DNA of 64,000 bases, taken from positions 136,757,305 through 136,821,304 of the forward strand of contig OW799234.1 in the NCBI GenBank assembly GCA_941918925.1, read 5' to 3'. The position numbers and the translations under genes were made by a program. The DNA is from Phyto melanocephala (lineage: Eukaryota; Arthropoda; Insecta; Diptera; Rhinophoridae). Of the stretch, positions 47,401 through 59,933 are shown piece by piece; position 1 is the first letter of the stretch; every line of letters starts with the position of its first letter. The notes under the pieces are model-generated. The model had not been told where the DNA came from and did not search any database. It saw nothing but the letters and a program-made list of their open reading frames with translations.

Positions 47401-50400
47401 CGTTTGAAGTACAACAAACGGCTGTGCCAAATTTAATATACCCACCACCAAGTTTGTGTACTTTTATAGCAAAAAATTTACTAATTTGTTATTAACAATA
47501 ATCCGTTTATACTACAATATGTATTACTTTCTTTGTGTAACTTTGATTTGTGATTAATTTAATTTCCTAAATTTATTCTAGATTTCTAGATTAGAAATAA
47601 TACTACTGATTTTTTTTTTTACAGCAACAAATTTAACTTAAATAGTCCATTACAAATTTCTTTTTATCTTTTTTTAATTTGGCATTATAAAGTTTATCAG
47701 AAAGCTATATATGGGAAATTTCATCATCTAATACATTTAATTCTGTCGATTTTATGAGCTTTTAAATTTCACTAACAGTAAATTATGTGAGAAGTTGGAT
47801 ATTTCAAAATCTTTGTCCCTAGTGAAATTATATGAATTCAAAATGAAATGTTACATGGGAGTTGGGCGTGTCACCCTAATTTTTCGTTAGTACATGCCTT
47901 TTGATCAAAAAGCATGGTTTGCGAAATTTCAGAATCGTACATTTAATTTTGTCAGTTTTATTACGTTTTAAATTTTAGATAGACCGGAAAAGTTGCTGTG
48001 CGGTATACATTTTCGTACATTTTGATCTATAACTCCTTTCCTAATGTATAGATTTGAGCAATTTTCACAGAAAGATATTTTTTTTTACTCAGGAAATATA
48101 TTTATGAAATTTTATCGCGCTACGTCAATGCGTTTAGACACAATCGCATTTTAGTCAATGTAAGAAGAACATTGTTTTTTTGACCTACTCTTGAATTACG
48201 ACCTATAACTGTCTACCTAATATACTGATTTAGCCCATTTTCAATACCGAGTATTCTTTATGTATAAGAAATATTCTGGCACAATTTGATCCCCCTAATT
48301 TTTTCGGTTCAAGCTCTATCGTGCTTTCAGCATACGGACGGATGGACGGATGGACATAGCTAGATTGCCTTAAGATAAACTGAATACCCTAATACTATTC
48401 TTCTATGGTGGTGAGTATACAAATTTCCAATACAAAAGACTTTCAGTACAATTTATATGAAAAGGCGGAAATCAAAAAAATTTTCTTTTGACAATATTGT
48501 GAATGCACTAGAGATTTTAGAACCATCGATTCACTAGAGAATTTTAATAATTATTTTCTACACTTTTGGTATGTTTTTGTCAAATATTGTCACATATTTT
48601 CACAACTTATCCCAAGCACGTACACATATTCACGGTTATCATGAATAAATTCCACATGGTAAGTTGGAATCGCGAAGAAAAGCAATAAAAAAATTTCCAA
48701 GTTTTAAAGCTCCGAAAAAAATATTTGTGACTTTGCCTACTAAAAATTGTGACAATTTATGAGGAAATTTTTGTATGTTTCAATTATATGGTTTATTAAA
48801 GAAAAAATGTTTTAAAAATTCCATTCTAAAATGTCTTTGTTCAAGTAAAAGTTCAATACCCGTCGAATGCCGAGACAAGAAACCTCTAGATTCTACATTT
48901 TGTGGGCGAAATTGTAAATGTTATGTTTAACGAAAATTAATTAAAATAACTAACATTTGTTTGTTGTTTACCAATATTATTCCTTTAAACATGATTGCCT
49001 TTTTACTTTGTACACTATACAGCAAAGCAATAAAAACAAAAAAGCTGTAAATTTATTTAAATCGTGCGTTCAATAAAAAAAAACTAGTGAAAACTTTTTG
49101 TTTCTTTAGTTTTTCAACAAAAGGCGAATTCACAATTGTCCTAAATTCAAATGTTATACATTCAAATATGAGAAAATACGACTGTTGTAAGCAAGCCCTC
49201 ACAGCTAAGTAAGTGTACTATTTTGATTCTTAATCAGCTGTTAGAAATTCAACAATCCAAACAAGTCAATCAATAAAATGAATATTTCCTGTGTAATTCC
49301 ATATATTAAGGAAACTTCATTACTAAGTTCATTACCAAGAAGCGCTGTCTTGAATCGTTTACTGGGAGCTTGTTGGTACGACTCAGCGGAAAGATCTGTT
49401 GCTTAAACAATGCTTCTTACTGTTTATTAAAAATGTATCGTAACTTTCTACGAGATAGAAATCTACAGATTTTTACGAAGATAGAACAGTCGACCTAGCC
49501 TAGCCTATAAGAATCGGTACAGCCGAATAATGCACCCTTGTTTCTTATATAAACTTTTTTGAATGGAGTCTAACTCGTAAGTAAACTGACGTAACAAATT
49601 TATATGATAAAATTCTTAATATAAATAAAATTAAACAATTATACTCTGTTAGTTCAAACCCCAGTTAAACCCCAGACAATGTTATTTAACGTGTGCTTGT
49701 CATTGAAAATTTAGAACTATTGACGAGGTAATTCTTATGGAACCATGTGGTGACATTGGAACCAGGTATTTACTAGTTCGTTTTAGTAAATCTGTTCTAC
49801 ACTTTTGGTACTTTTTACTCCATTAATTTGAAATATTAATTTGCATTTAGTTCTGTTTATAAGAATAAAGATGAAAAAGTGTAGACGTTTTGTTGACAAT
49901 GTCACAAAGAAGTCACCAAATTACTCGACAAAAGTGATGGACTTGATTCACATGACCCCAGGCTTCCTTTAGGGTATGTGTGTTTGTATGAATTTACATA
50001 TGTATCGATGGTCGCAAGTAGAAAGGCCCTAACTTAAATAAGTGTAACTTTACAGGAGAAGGTAAAAACGTAACAGAAACTGTACTATCATAATGCAACT
50101 TTTTTTGTAAAACTGTTATTTTTGATGATATTGCGTTAAATTTTTATGTCGAGGCGTATTTGTGTGAAATGTATTGGAGTAATTGATAAACTTAATTTCG
50201 TAAAAAATACGGCCCTTTCTACTTGTGGTACGTGTGCTGGTATGTACGTTTAATAAAAAAATTTAAAAGTGGAACGGTTACTAATAGATACTGTCTGATT
50301 GTGATATTTTCTAAATATTTTTTAAATAAAATCGTTAATGTTATTTAAATAATTGAAGCAAAATCGAATAAATCGTAATTGGAATTTACATATCGTCAGT

Positions 50401-51905
50401 GCTCTAACGTAATCGGTTATGTAAATTTTTATAAACAATTTTTTTATTGTTCCATTTAAAACCTTAAACCAAATTGTTTGAAAATATCTTGGCTGATTCA
50501 ATAGTACACGCAAAGAAAAAATATGGTTGTGGTAACCGTAATTGAAAAGCAACATACTATGATTGAAATGTATGATTATCGTTAAACCATATAATGGTTA
50601 CCAGTTATCATTATTATGTTTAATTAAAGTATCATTCAATAATCATATATATGACTACAGTTGAAATCGACAATCTTTGCTTTTTTTCGGCAAATTATTG
50701 TCTTTTGCTGTAACATACACATATTGATTGTACTTACCTTTTTAATTGCAATTTTTATACCAATATTTTTTTACATTTTCTTATTTTTTTTTAATTTTTC
50801 AAAATTTTTGTTAATTTTTTTGACATCCCAGACTTTTAAAATAATAAAAATGTATTCAGCAAGAAGAAGAACAGTTGAAATCAAATTATTATTAAAAAAA
50901 ATAAAAAATCATAGCTTGATTAATTTGTAATCATACTGTTGTCTCACCTATTATTTAATGGTTATTTGTAATTTTTAATGCTTTTCGAATATAATGTTAT
51001 TTTTTTCAAATTATTTTTTTTAAATCATACAATTTTTAAATGATAACCATTTTGAAATGTAAACATTAAATGATACAATTCAAACAAATGCTTGATTATC
51101 GTGACAAAATATATGATGAAATGAAACAAAACTAACGATTACTTGTTTTCGACAATGATGACCGTGATCATGTCGTAACCATGGTTTTTCTTTACGTGTA
51201 GGAATTTGTAGATGTAATATTAGAAAGTAACAAACTAAAATGCTTTTTTGGCTCTCCTGAAAACTCAGTAAGAAAAAACTTAACTGAATTTGTTAAAGTA
51301 ACGACGATATTAAATTGTCAATTTATGAAATAGATTAAGACAATATTGTATTCTGTGCAGATGTCGTGTACAAAATAGCCAATACTTTTTTAAAAAAATA
51401 TCACCCACATAAACTTACCTATAGCTGTTTTAGTGCGAACATTTCTTGAATAAGCCATGGGATACAAGATGGCCCAGTAACGATCCACCGATACGGCGAC
51501 TAGACAAAATATCGATATGGTGCATAAGACAACCAGCAGGGAAACCGTAAAGAGGCAGGCATGCAAATTTGTTGGTAAACCAATTGATGCCAAAATGGCG
51601 AATGGTACACCGAGGGAACCCACTAGAAAGTCGGCAATAGCTAAGGAGACGATGTAGTAGTTGGTGCGTCGTCTCAACTTACGTTCACGTTGAAAAACAA
51701 TTATTACCATAATATTGCCAACAATTGCACAAATTGCCACTAAAATTTCAAATACTGTGTACGGAACATTAAGTTCGTGAGATATTTCATCGGCAGTGGT
51801 TTTTCTGGTGGGTTGAAATGGTGCAATGGGCAACTGAAAAAAGCTCAGCGAGCGATTGTTGTTATATTCGTAATCCGTAAATGAAAAAAAACGAAACTCT
51901 GACAT
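44436..51905 (-). CDS. AdoR: Adenosine receptor (class A GPCR)
   Basis: Three exons join in phase: 51905-51419, 46418-45720 and 45652-44436, giving 800 residues. TM1 is about 51-71, TM2 about 82-105, and TM3 ends with DRYWAILYP at 141. The first intron (5.0 kb) falls just before TM4 (VIISLCWVAGTVVGFLPLFG). The second extracellular loop has CLFVEVMDYNYLVF, TM6 has CWIPLYTINC, and TM7 has NPVLY at 333-337 after SHLNSAVN. These match vertebrate A1/A2 receptors closely (ACLFEDV.MNYMV, CWLPLHIINC, SHTNSVVNP). The cytoplasmic tail of about 450 residues is low-complexity and rich in Ser, Thr, Asn, Gln and His, as in fly AdoR. Established: extracellular adenosine signals through Gs/cAMP. The start ATG at 51905 is the first in frame; a 5' untranslated exon is likely but not seen. 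The intron holds a mariner-like relic, a DINE-like element and two inverted-repeat elements. Confidence 0.93.
46910..47295 (-). pseudogene. mariner-like transposase relic inside AdoR intron
   Basis: Minus strand: FSDEAHFDLGGDVNKQNCRI (first catalytic Asp/Glu region) then WGTEHPHAYIEKPIHNESL, and after stops MAIVIGPC*TNF and RMILATFGFNNSALRAT. It belongs to the same family as the copies at 5.3, 42.2, 43.5 and 58.6 kb. Confidence 0.7.
47405..48422 (-). mobile_element. DINE-like element, subfamily 3, full copy (AdoR intron)
   Basis: Plus-strand opening AACGGCTGTGCCAAATTTAA with TATACCCACCACC; the far end is TCTATGGTGGTGAGTATAC at 48422, next to GGACGGATGGACGGATGGAC (GTCY complement). About 1.0 kb, non-coding, lies wholly within AdoR intron 1. 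Confidence 0.7.
48423..50003. other. AdoR intron DNA
   Basis: AT-rich. An AAGGCGAATTCACAATTGTC repeat end occurs at 49124; the subfamily 3-type phrase AAGAATCGGTACAGCCGAAT at 49509 hints at a degraded DINE-like end. No exon signals were seen. Confidence 0.4.
50004..50232. mobile_element. ATCGATGGTCACAAGTAG MITE, copy 5
   Basis: ATCGATGGTCGCAAGTAGAA at the left and CCCTTTCTACTTGTGGTACG at the right, about 229 bp; the core shares AGGAGAAGGTAAAAACGTAA with copy 4. Confidence 0.75.
50505..51200. mobile_element. Inverted-repeat element with TACACGYAAAGAAAAA ends
   Basis: TACACGCAAAGAAAAAATAT at 50505 and the inverse ATGGTTTTTCTTTACGTGTA ending 51200 bound 696 bp. Many ATGATTATCG/TGATAACCAT type motifs inside, no protein. 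Lies about 0.2 kb from the AdoR exon 1 donor. Confidence 0.6.
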
Positions 51906-52680
51906 TTTTATTTAAAGTCCGACTATTTTTTTTTTTTTACTTCAGCGTCGTGTGGCAATACGTTTGCATGTTATATTCTGCAAAATAAATAAATAAATAA
52001 ATAAATAAATATGAATAAAACCTTTTGAAAAAAGCAGACTCTTACTTACACACATTAATGCTTTTATTTTTCGTGTGAAAAGTTGGCCTCCAAAGCAGGG
52101 GAGAAGTGAAATGTTTTTTCAAATTTTAATCCTTCTTTTCAGTGTGTTCAATGTTTGTTTTGTGTAGAGTCCAAGTGTACGACATACACAATTGAAATGT
52201 TTATTAACACGTTTCGAAAATCTGTTTTTTTTTTGTAATTGCTTTTGTTGTTTATGTTTTATAAGGATTACGCTGACCTTCTAAGCAAATTAATTGTCGC
52301 TTCTTCTACATCTTGTGCACATGTTAGATGATTGTTTATTTTTTAATAGCAGCTGATTGGCCATTGATGTATTGGGCTGATGTTAGATCTATGCGTGTGT
52401 GTGCCTGCTTCGAACATTATTTTTATATGCCCAACTGCATACATTTTTTTGTTTTTTTTTTATTATTATTATTCTGTTGCAACTAAATTATTTTTCATGT
52501 TTGTCGAATGCAATCTAAGAGGAGGATAAACAAAAGAGATAGTGGTATAAAAGTGTTTTATTAAACAAAAGCGGCCAATTCAAAATCGACTCATATTTCA
52601 TATATGTATATGTTTATAACTATTGACTTTAAGAACCTTTTGTTAAAAATTCTAACAAATGCATTTGACTGACGTTTAAC
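51906..52680. other. AdoR upstream region
   Basis: Contains an (AAAT)n run at 51981-52012. A 5' untranslated exon and promoter are expected somewhere here or further right, but no site was convincing. Confidence 0.35.
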
Positions 52681-53976
52681 AACATTAGAGGTATGATGAT
52701 GAAATTTGCTACATATATTTTCCTAGTCAAATTTAGGTGACACGCTTACTTTTACGCCCACTACCCATATAACGTTGTACTTATTAGCAGAAACAACTTC
52801 GACACGCCTACTATAACGCCCACTTTTGACGTTATCCACTGTTAATGAAATTTGAGAGCACATGTATTTTCCTAGTCAATGTCATTTAAAATTTAGGTGA
52901 CACGCCCACTTTAACAGCTACCTACCATATAAAAAATTCATATAATTTCTCTATGGACAAAGTTTTTAGAAGAATAAATATCAGTTTTATTTATTAGCAG
53001 AAACTATATTGACACGCCTACTCTTACGCCCACTTTTATTGAAAGACTTAATTTATGAAAACATTTTTCTAGCATATCGAAGTTATACAAAGAAAGTGAT
53101 ACATATTTTAGTATAAAGAGATTTTCCAGGGAATTTGAGTTATTTAATCTTCCCGTGGCTACGACTCGAAAGCAGATGTTTATATTGTAACATTTCTTTT
53201 TCATAAAAATTTTTTCTTCAAGGTTTTTTTCAACTTTACATTTAAAAATATTTTTACAAATAATTTAATATACTTTTTGAGGTAATGTGTTAAAAAATTA
53301 AAAAAAAAACTCAGCCCACGTTACCAATACTTCAAAATTTCTATAAAGAAAGAGTTAAAATTTTTTGAGGGAAGTGGTCAAATAACTCAAAATATTGTAT
53401 ATTTGTTAAATGCACTTTTAACTATTCGTCTAACATCGATATAAAGTGAACGAGTGTTTTCTGTAACAGGGCAATTTGTTAATAAAATCAGAAATAGACT
53501 TTGAGCATATTAAAAGATTATTTTCTAAGTCGTTAAAAATGTTAACGTTATATTTTATATACATGTTTTGTATTTACACGTTTTTGAAATTGAATTCTAA
53601 TGATTTTACTTTTGATCTCATACCTGAAGTATCTGTATTTTTGTTTTTTGTGCTTATATTTGATTTTGTATCTAGAGAATAATATTTTTTTCAATCAAAA
53701 ATATTTTTACTCAATTTAAAATTTAAATTCAAGTTTATTTATTATTTTTTATAGTTTGAAATGTTTCTTTAACATTATAAACTATTTTATGCTTTTTAAT
53801 AGAAAGTTTTTTATTAATTAAAAATAAATTTAATTTTTATTTGTTTTGCTGCGGGATCCCGGGAAATTAAAAAAGTAAAGCTCGCATTGCGGAAAAACAA
53901 CCTAACTATAAAAATACGGAAAATTGGTGGTGGGTATAAAAGATTCGGCACAGCCGAATATAGTACTCTTACTTGT
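52680..53976 (+). mobile_element. DINE-like element, subfamily 3, with internal insertion
   Basis: Blocks with GACACGCCTACT.TAACGCCCACTTT repeat several times (52790-53040), and the element ends TTGGTGGTGGGTATAAAAGA, hairpin TTCGGCACAGCCGAA and CTCTTACTTGT at 53976. A hAT-like relic sits inside (53400-53560). Confidence 0.65.
53400..53560 (+). pseudogene. hAT transposase C-terminal relic
   Basis: The frame reads SERVFSVTGQFVNKIRNRL (53447-53502) then, shifted, NIKRLFF-like, the signature of the hAT dimerisation domain (SERVFS.AG.....RRNRLS). Only about 50 residues survive. Confidence 0.65.
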
Positions 53977-54554
53977 TTTTGTTAGGACAATACTAGATTC
54001 GATACATATTTTCTAAAACACACCCAACAGGTAGGTGCCTATAGCCATATTATTCATTTTGTATGTTGATACATCAATGACGAGATTTATTCAGTCAAGA
54101 TTTACTGCCGTATGCATAAAAATTATCAAAGGTTTATCGAGAATTTTGTAAGGAAAAAAAACCGTTGATTATGTATATCATATGACAGTTAATCTTTAAA
54201 TTTATGCAAAAAGAAACAACAATATGCATATTACTTTTCTGAAAAAATTTTAAAATTTATCTCAATAATTTATTCGTAGATTAGTTTTTCACTTTAAGGA
54301 ATATTTGTTGGGAGCTCGAACCTTGCTGTTGTGATTTCAATGGAATTTCGTGTTATGAATCCAAATCTGGCCACAGATTTTTTCTATCGCGTCTAGTTTT
54401 TTAAAATTTTTAATTCAATAAAATACTTATATCGGAACATCAAATACTTATTTATTATAAAAAAAGGAAATAATCTTACACCTAAATGACTTCTATTGTG
54501 TAAACTAAAATCTTAGATTAATTAATTACAATTAATTATTATTTGGCAGATCGC

Positions 54555-54990
54555 TTTCTTTTATAAGTGTTATCTATTCTCGATTGATTTCTCAGCAGAA
54601 ATCAGCTAACATTTCTGGGGAGCACTTGTCGTTACATCTTTTTTCCATGTGTGCAAAATCTTGGTAAAACCAAGATTTTCTAAGAAAAAACCTAAATGCG
54701 AACCTAAACAATGTATTTTTAATGACATGTTGCATCCGAGTTGGTGATATGAAAAGAGAAGCTTTTGCAAAAGTTCTGTGTAATTTGCAACTCTTCTATT
54801 TTCAAGAAAGTTGTGGCATATATTTTCGAAAGCTTCCCATGCTCTCCTTTCTTGATCAATCTTTCAGATTTAAAAAATTGGTCTTTAAAGAGTTCTCTTG
54901 TTTGCGGACCTACAAATAAGCCTTCCTTCAATTGGGCCTCACTAAGGCGTGAAAATATACTTTTCAGGTGTTTTATTTTTTATTTATACA
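54555..54990 (-). pseudogene. Second relic of the uncharacterised ORF family
   Basis: Minus strand, in shifting frames: LKSIFSRLSEAQLKEGLFVG and PQTRELFKDQFF (54990-54870), RRAWEAFENICHNFLENRRV (54855-), YTELLQKLLFSYHQLGCNM, SLKIHC (about 54720), then FYQDFAHMEKRCNDKC and SPEMLADFC (to about 54590). This is the C-terminal half of the family seen at 6.5-8.1 kb, including the segment deleted there. It is clearly diverged from that copy, so it is a separate lineage. Confidence 0.7.
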
Positions 54991-57364
54991 ATGCAAGTGT
55001 GAACATCTATTTGGTTTTCCCAACCATGAAAAATAAATACACACGTTCCAAGTAATCTGGTTCGAAGAAATTGAGCAATATATGTATGTGCGTTGTGGTT
55101 TTGTATCTGAACCGCAAAATGAAAGTATGTTGGGTATAAATGTGTTACGTAATGTTTGTAAAAGTCGGTACCTGCACTTAATTGTGAGTAAAATGAACAT
55201 TTGTGCATGTATTTTCATTATTTATGACTAATTTTATTCTCAGTATAACTAACTCTCGGAAAAATGATGTAAAATGTTAAATATTTGCCGTTTTAAGTTT
55301 TTTTACGAGTTTTTGAAGACAAAAAAAAACATTTTTTCATTAAAAGAAATATTTTTTCTTTAAAAATATTTTTTTTGCTACCAATTTCTGAATAACTTCG
55401 AAACAGTTGATGAATGAAAAGAAAACTATGTAAAGTTGACATAAAGGTAATTTTATCTCGCATCTTTTAGTGTTTCAATTATCCATTCGAACAAGCTGTT
55501 ATATTGAAATAAATTAGCGTGCCATTGGCCAAGACCATAAAAAAATCTGTACTTGATACGCGAAATCTGAAAGCGGATTTGTCTTAAACGAGTTGAGATC
55601 ACTATATTCCACATATTTATGTTCAGGGAATTATTTTTTTTAAGGCTAGTGTTATTTAAATCCTCGTATTTATTCTTAATGTGGGGTTCACAACATTTGA
55701 CGCATCTCAGATGCGGTTTATGTCTTTAATAACATGTATGTCATTGTCAACTTATATACCTATCTGTCATTTATTCTCACTTAGTTATTGAAAATTATAG
55801 CGTAAGCAACAAAGTTTTTTTTCGCTTTGAAAGTGTTAAATTTTGTGTCAAAAAAGTGTTTTTAATACTTCAATCGTTTGAAAAAATCCGCTGGTAACGC
55901 ACCAAAGCTTATGGTTAATGTGTTTTATCGGTTTTAACGTGCGAGAGATGGTTTGTGTGGTTTTGTGGGGATTTCGATACGGTAGAAAAAGATTGCCCAA
56001 GCCAGTCAAAAAAGTTTGAAGAGTTAGAGGAAATTTAATAAAATTATTTCACAATGGGCTTACAAAATTTGTGTGTCAAATTAAAGACAATGAAACCAGC
56101 TAAGACTGCTTTTATTTTGGTTTTTATTTTTAAAATATATGTCAAAGAGCAACGTCTTGTCTTCTATTCTTGTAAGCTTTATTTTAGGATACGAAATGGT
56201 TTATGAGATACAAATAAGAATGAGAAGAGCAAAAGAAAATTGCATTTACATAAATCTATAGAAAAAAATATGGTCGATTTATCATTGTGTTGTCCTAGGG
56301 CTGGACCATATAATTCAGCTTTGCATTAAATCGGGAAAGTCTCAAAACTACTCTTTGTTACTACTAGATGAAGTACTTAAATGACTATTATACAGTTCTT
56401 AACAACACGAAGACTTATCGTTCAACTACGAACTATTGTTTGGAAATGACTTAGTTCATTACTGCATTAAATTTCAACTTCAATAGACGTAGTCCAATAT
56501 TATCTGCTTTGATCGTTTCCTTTCTCATTCGTTTTTTTTCCTTAAATTAAAAAGTTAACAAATAAAATTTCATTCATGGAAAGTTTTTTTTAATAGCAAA
56601 TCACCAATTACAAGTTTTATTAATTGCTATCACCATTATTTAGGTTTTATATGATTGTGACAGAAAGTATTTTATTTGTGGGGGAATACCATACCCCAAG
56701 CTCCGATCCTTATCATTTTTTCTCGAAAAAGGAAATTGTTATAAAATTAAATCGTACAAGGAAATGGCTGCTATAGTTCTCAAAATATGTCATAAAATGT
56801 GTTCAATTTGTATGGGAGGTAACACGCCCATCTAAAATATAAAGCAAAAATGTAGCCTATGTCCATTCGGAAAATAGATCTGGAGCATTGGTGAACAAAT
56901 TTTAGAAATTGAATAAGTAGTTTCGAAGAAAACTTATAACATACAAATACACATTTCATATCCTCTTTATTATATTGGCATAGATTGGTACAGATAGAAA
57001 GAAATATTATTCCTGCGAAAATGATTTTTCTTATTTTCCTGTCTCGTGTTCTGTAATTAAAAATTTCATAAAAATAAAATATGTATAAATTTCACCAAAG
57101 CCACTTAATTAATTAAATACTTAATTTGTTTATATATTAGAATGTTAATTTTAATTTTTTTCCTTTTTTCTGCGGCGTGTTTTTGTTATATTTTCTAACG
57201 AGGATTTCCCATTTAAGTTTGTTAGTTAAAATAATTGAGTAATTTAAAGCACTTGTCGAAATAAATGGAAAATAAAATGTATCTATATTCAAGATGTTTT
57301 AATTTTAGAATTAATAAATTAAGAAGCAGTACAAATATATGAGAAAAAATATTGAATGACCGTT
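54991..57364. other. Intergenic DNA
   Basis: No credible gene. Contains scattered A/T runs. Nothing I can assign. Confidence 0.35.
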
Positions 57365-57367
57365 GTT

Positions 57368-57500
57368 CACTTACGCAGTACAACATTTTTCAGCTCATTA
57401 ACTTCGGAATCAATTCTGAGAATTGCAATTGAAAATTTCTCCAAAAATAAGCACTTCTGCATCATTCGGTTTGTCAAGTTGACTGCATTAATAATTTAAC
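57368..57500. repeat. Solo end of the palindromic TTA element
   Basis: TTA followed by CGCAGTACAACATTTTTCAG and, later, CTTCTGCATCATTCGGTTTG matches the left end at 22194-22310 (TTA, CACAGTACAACATTTTTCAG, TTTCTGCATCATTCGTTTTG). Only one end is present. Confidence 0.65.
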
Positions 57501-57702
57501 AGTCTCACGATTGTTTATGCTTGATATGGTTGATTTTTATTCCACGGTGCTGTCTGGGTAGAGTGAACTAATTTTTGCACTATACCCACGTTGTTCACTA
57601 AATCAAGGTTGAATTTTTTATTTGAAAAACTAATTTATTTATTTTAAATGCATTTATAGGTTATTTATTTCCATGTAATATTAAAGCGTGACTTAAATGC
57701 TT

Positions 57703-58074
57703 TCAACTATCCAGAACTGGCATTGAAGCCGCCTTCCTTTTCTTGAATGTCCCATGTAATGCCTTTGCCTTTTCTTTAATCGTATCGCCACTGACAGGAA
57801 AATTGTTCTGACGTTGTCTCACAAACCAGTTGTACAAAGCTTTTTCCATGCATAGAAACTTTCCTTTTTTAATCGTCTTTCTTCTTTGGGTTCCAAATGT
57901 ATAGTTACCAATAAGCTTTATTACTCCGATTTTCTTTTTATTTATGCCAGAAATTGTCGATTTTGCAACGCTATAACGCTGTACCAAAGAAGTAAGACTA
58001 GCACCTTTTTCAATTTATTTTATAATGTCGCTTTTTTGTTTTAAGAATAAATGCTTTCTTTTTTTCGAATCCAT
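57703..58074 (-). pseudogene. Tigger/jerky-like transposase N-terminus
   Basis: From ATG 58074: MDSKKRKHLFLKQKSDIIK, an in-frame stop, IEKGASLTSLVQRYSVAKST (HTH psq), a linker, GKFLCMEKALYNWFVRQRQN (Tc5/CENP-B HTH), then PVSGDTIKEKAKALHG. The catalytic DDE domain is missing. One stop codon and truncation make it a pseudogene. Confidence 0.8.
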
Positions 58075-58579
58075 TTTTATGTGACACAAGTCATCTGATC
58101 CGTCAAGAAAGTAAGTTAGATAGCTAAAACCCTATAGTGTAAACATATTTAGATTGATACAAACAATAAATTTATCATTTATCATTTTATGAAATTATCA
58201 ACTTTGTTGTCGTTTTATTAAACAATATTATTATAGGATTCAAAACAACCATTAATTTTCTGATTATGTTATACAACGAAGTAGTGAAATATTGAACAAT
58301 TTAATAAAACTTAAATAAAATTATTTTTATTAAAAGATCCAAAGCTTAAAAAGTTTGTGTATATGTATACAGAGTGAGTGGTCTAACCAAAACGCAAGAT
58401 GGTAAATGTAAAAAAAGGACATCCAAAAATTATCTTTATACGACAATTATGCGTGGAATGCTCGCCAGGGCTTCGGTGGCATACTTTCATCTGATGGTCC
58501 AAGCTCTTTTCTTTTTCAATATTTCCAAAGAAAGAAGTCAAATGGTTGAGATAACAAAGCCATTAAATTTATTGTACTA

Positions 58580-58705
58580 AAGAGCCATTGTTTAGTTGGT
58601 TGTGTGGCAAGTAGCACAATCTTCTTGCAACCACATAACGTTCAGGTCCATATTCTCAATTTTTGGCAACAAAAAGTCTGTAATTAGTTAGCGATAGCGA
58701 TAGCT
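58580..58705 (-). pseudogene. mariner-like transposase relic in the Tigger element
   Basis: Minus strand DFLLPKIENMDLNVMWLQED then CATCHTTN, the second catalytic Asp region of the mariner-like family found elsewhere in the window. Confidence 0.65.
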
Positions 58706-59037
58706 TTTAAACAAATGCAGCAAGGTGAATGTGTGACTTTGGCATATAGACGACGCCTGCAATGGTCAGCAGGCCGCAGCTTTGTAAGCGTATAAATTCA
58801 AAATTTTATACAAAAGTCAATGATGTAAGATGTTCATTGTTGGATGTTGCAGATAATATTCTTTAATCACTTGCCTAATTAAAAATATGTACTTGAAAGT
58901 ATTGTAAAAATTCAACAGATAATTATATAAGAAATTATTATAAAATTTGCAAATTACAAATAATTATCATTAATAAATACTAAATTTCGATTAAATAGAA
59001 ACAATTACATTTAAAGATTATTATATTTTATAACATA

Positions 59038-59862
59038 CTAGAAAAGCCCGGCGCGCGTTGCTACGCCCCTTAATGAATCAAAATGCATTCTGAATTTTAG
59101 TTGAATATCAAGTGCAAAAACCTAAAAATTATAATTTTTTTTATGGGCGTAGCACTGCCAACTTTTCTAATCACGAAATTGTAAAGTCATAACAGTTCAA
59201 TATGTGTACAAAGTTTCAGAAGAATCGGTCCAGTGCAAGTACCTCAAAATGATACATTTTTTTATGGGCGTGACACTGCCCACTTTTCTAAATACGAAAC
59301 TGTATAGTTATGACAACTCAATATGTGTGCAAAGTTTCAGAAAAATCGGTCCAGTGCAGGTACCTCAAAATGATACCTTTTTTTTAATGGGCGTGGCACT
59401 GCCCACTTTTTTAATGACGAAAGTCTAAAGTCATGACAGCTCAGTATGTCTGCAAAGTTTCAGAAAATTCGGTCCAGTGCAAGTAGCTAAAACTGATAAC
59501 TAATTTTTTATGGGCGTGGCCCCGCCCACTTTTTATACCACGAAATTATAAAGTCATGACAGCTCAATATGTGTGCAAAGTTTCAGAAAAATCGGACCAG
59601 TGCAAGTACCTCAAAATTAAAACTTTTTTAGGGGCGTGGCCCCGCCCACTTTTCTTATCACGAAATTATTAAGTCATGACAGCTCGATATGTGTGCAAAG
59701 TTTCAGAAAAATCGGTCAAGTGCAAGTAGCTAAAACTGATAACTAATTTTTTATGGGCGTGGCCCCGCCCACTTTTTTCCACCCATAAACACTCCCTGGT
59801 ATGTGTACAACAACTTACCAAAGTTTGAGCCCGATCGGTTTTACAGTTTCGGAGTCTATAGC

Positions 59863-59933
<71 letters not shown>

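Noticed and set aside
50661..50930. Hydrophobic open frame of 89 codons
   Set aside because: It lies within the inverted-repeat element at 50505-51200, is T-rich, and has no domain or splice logic.
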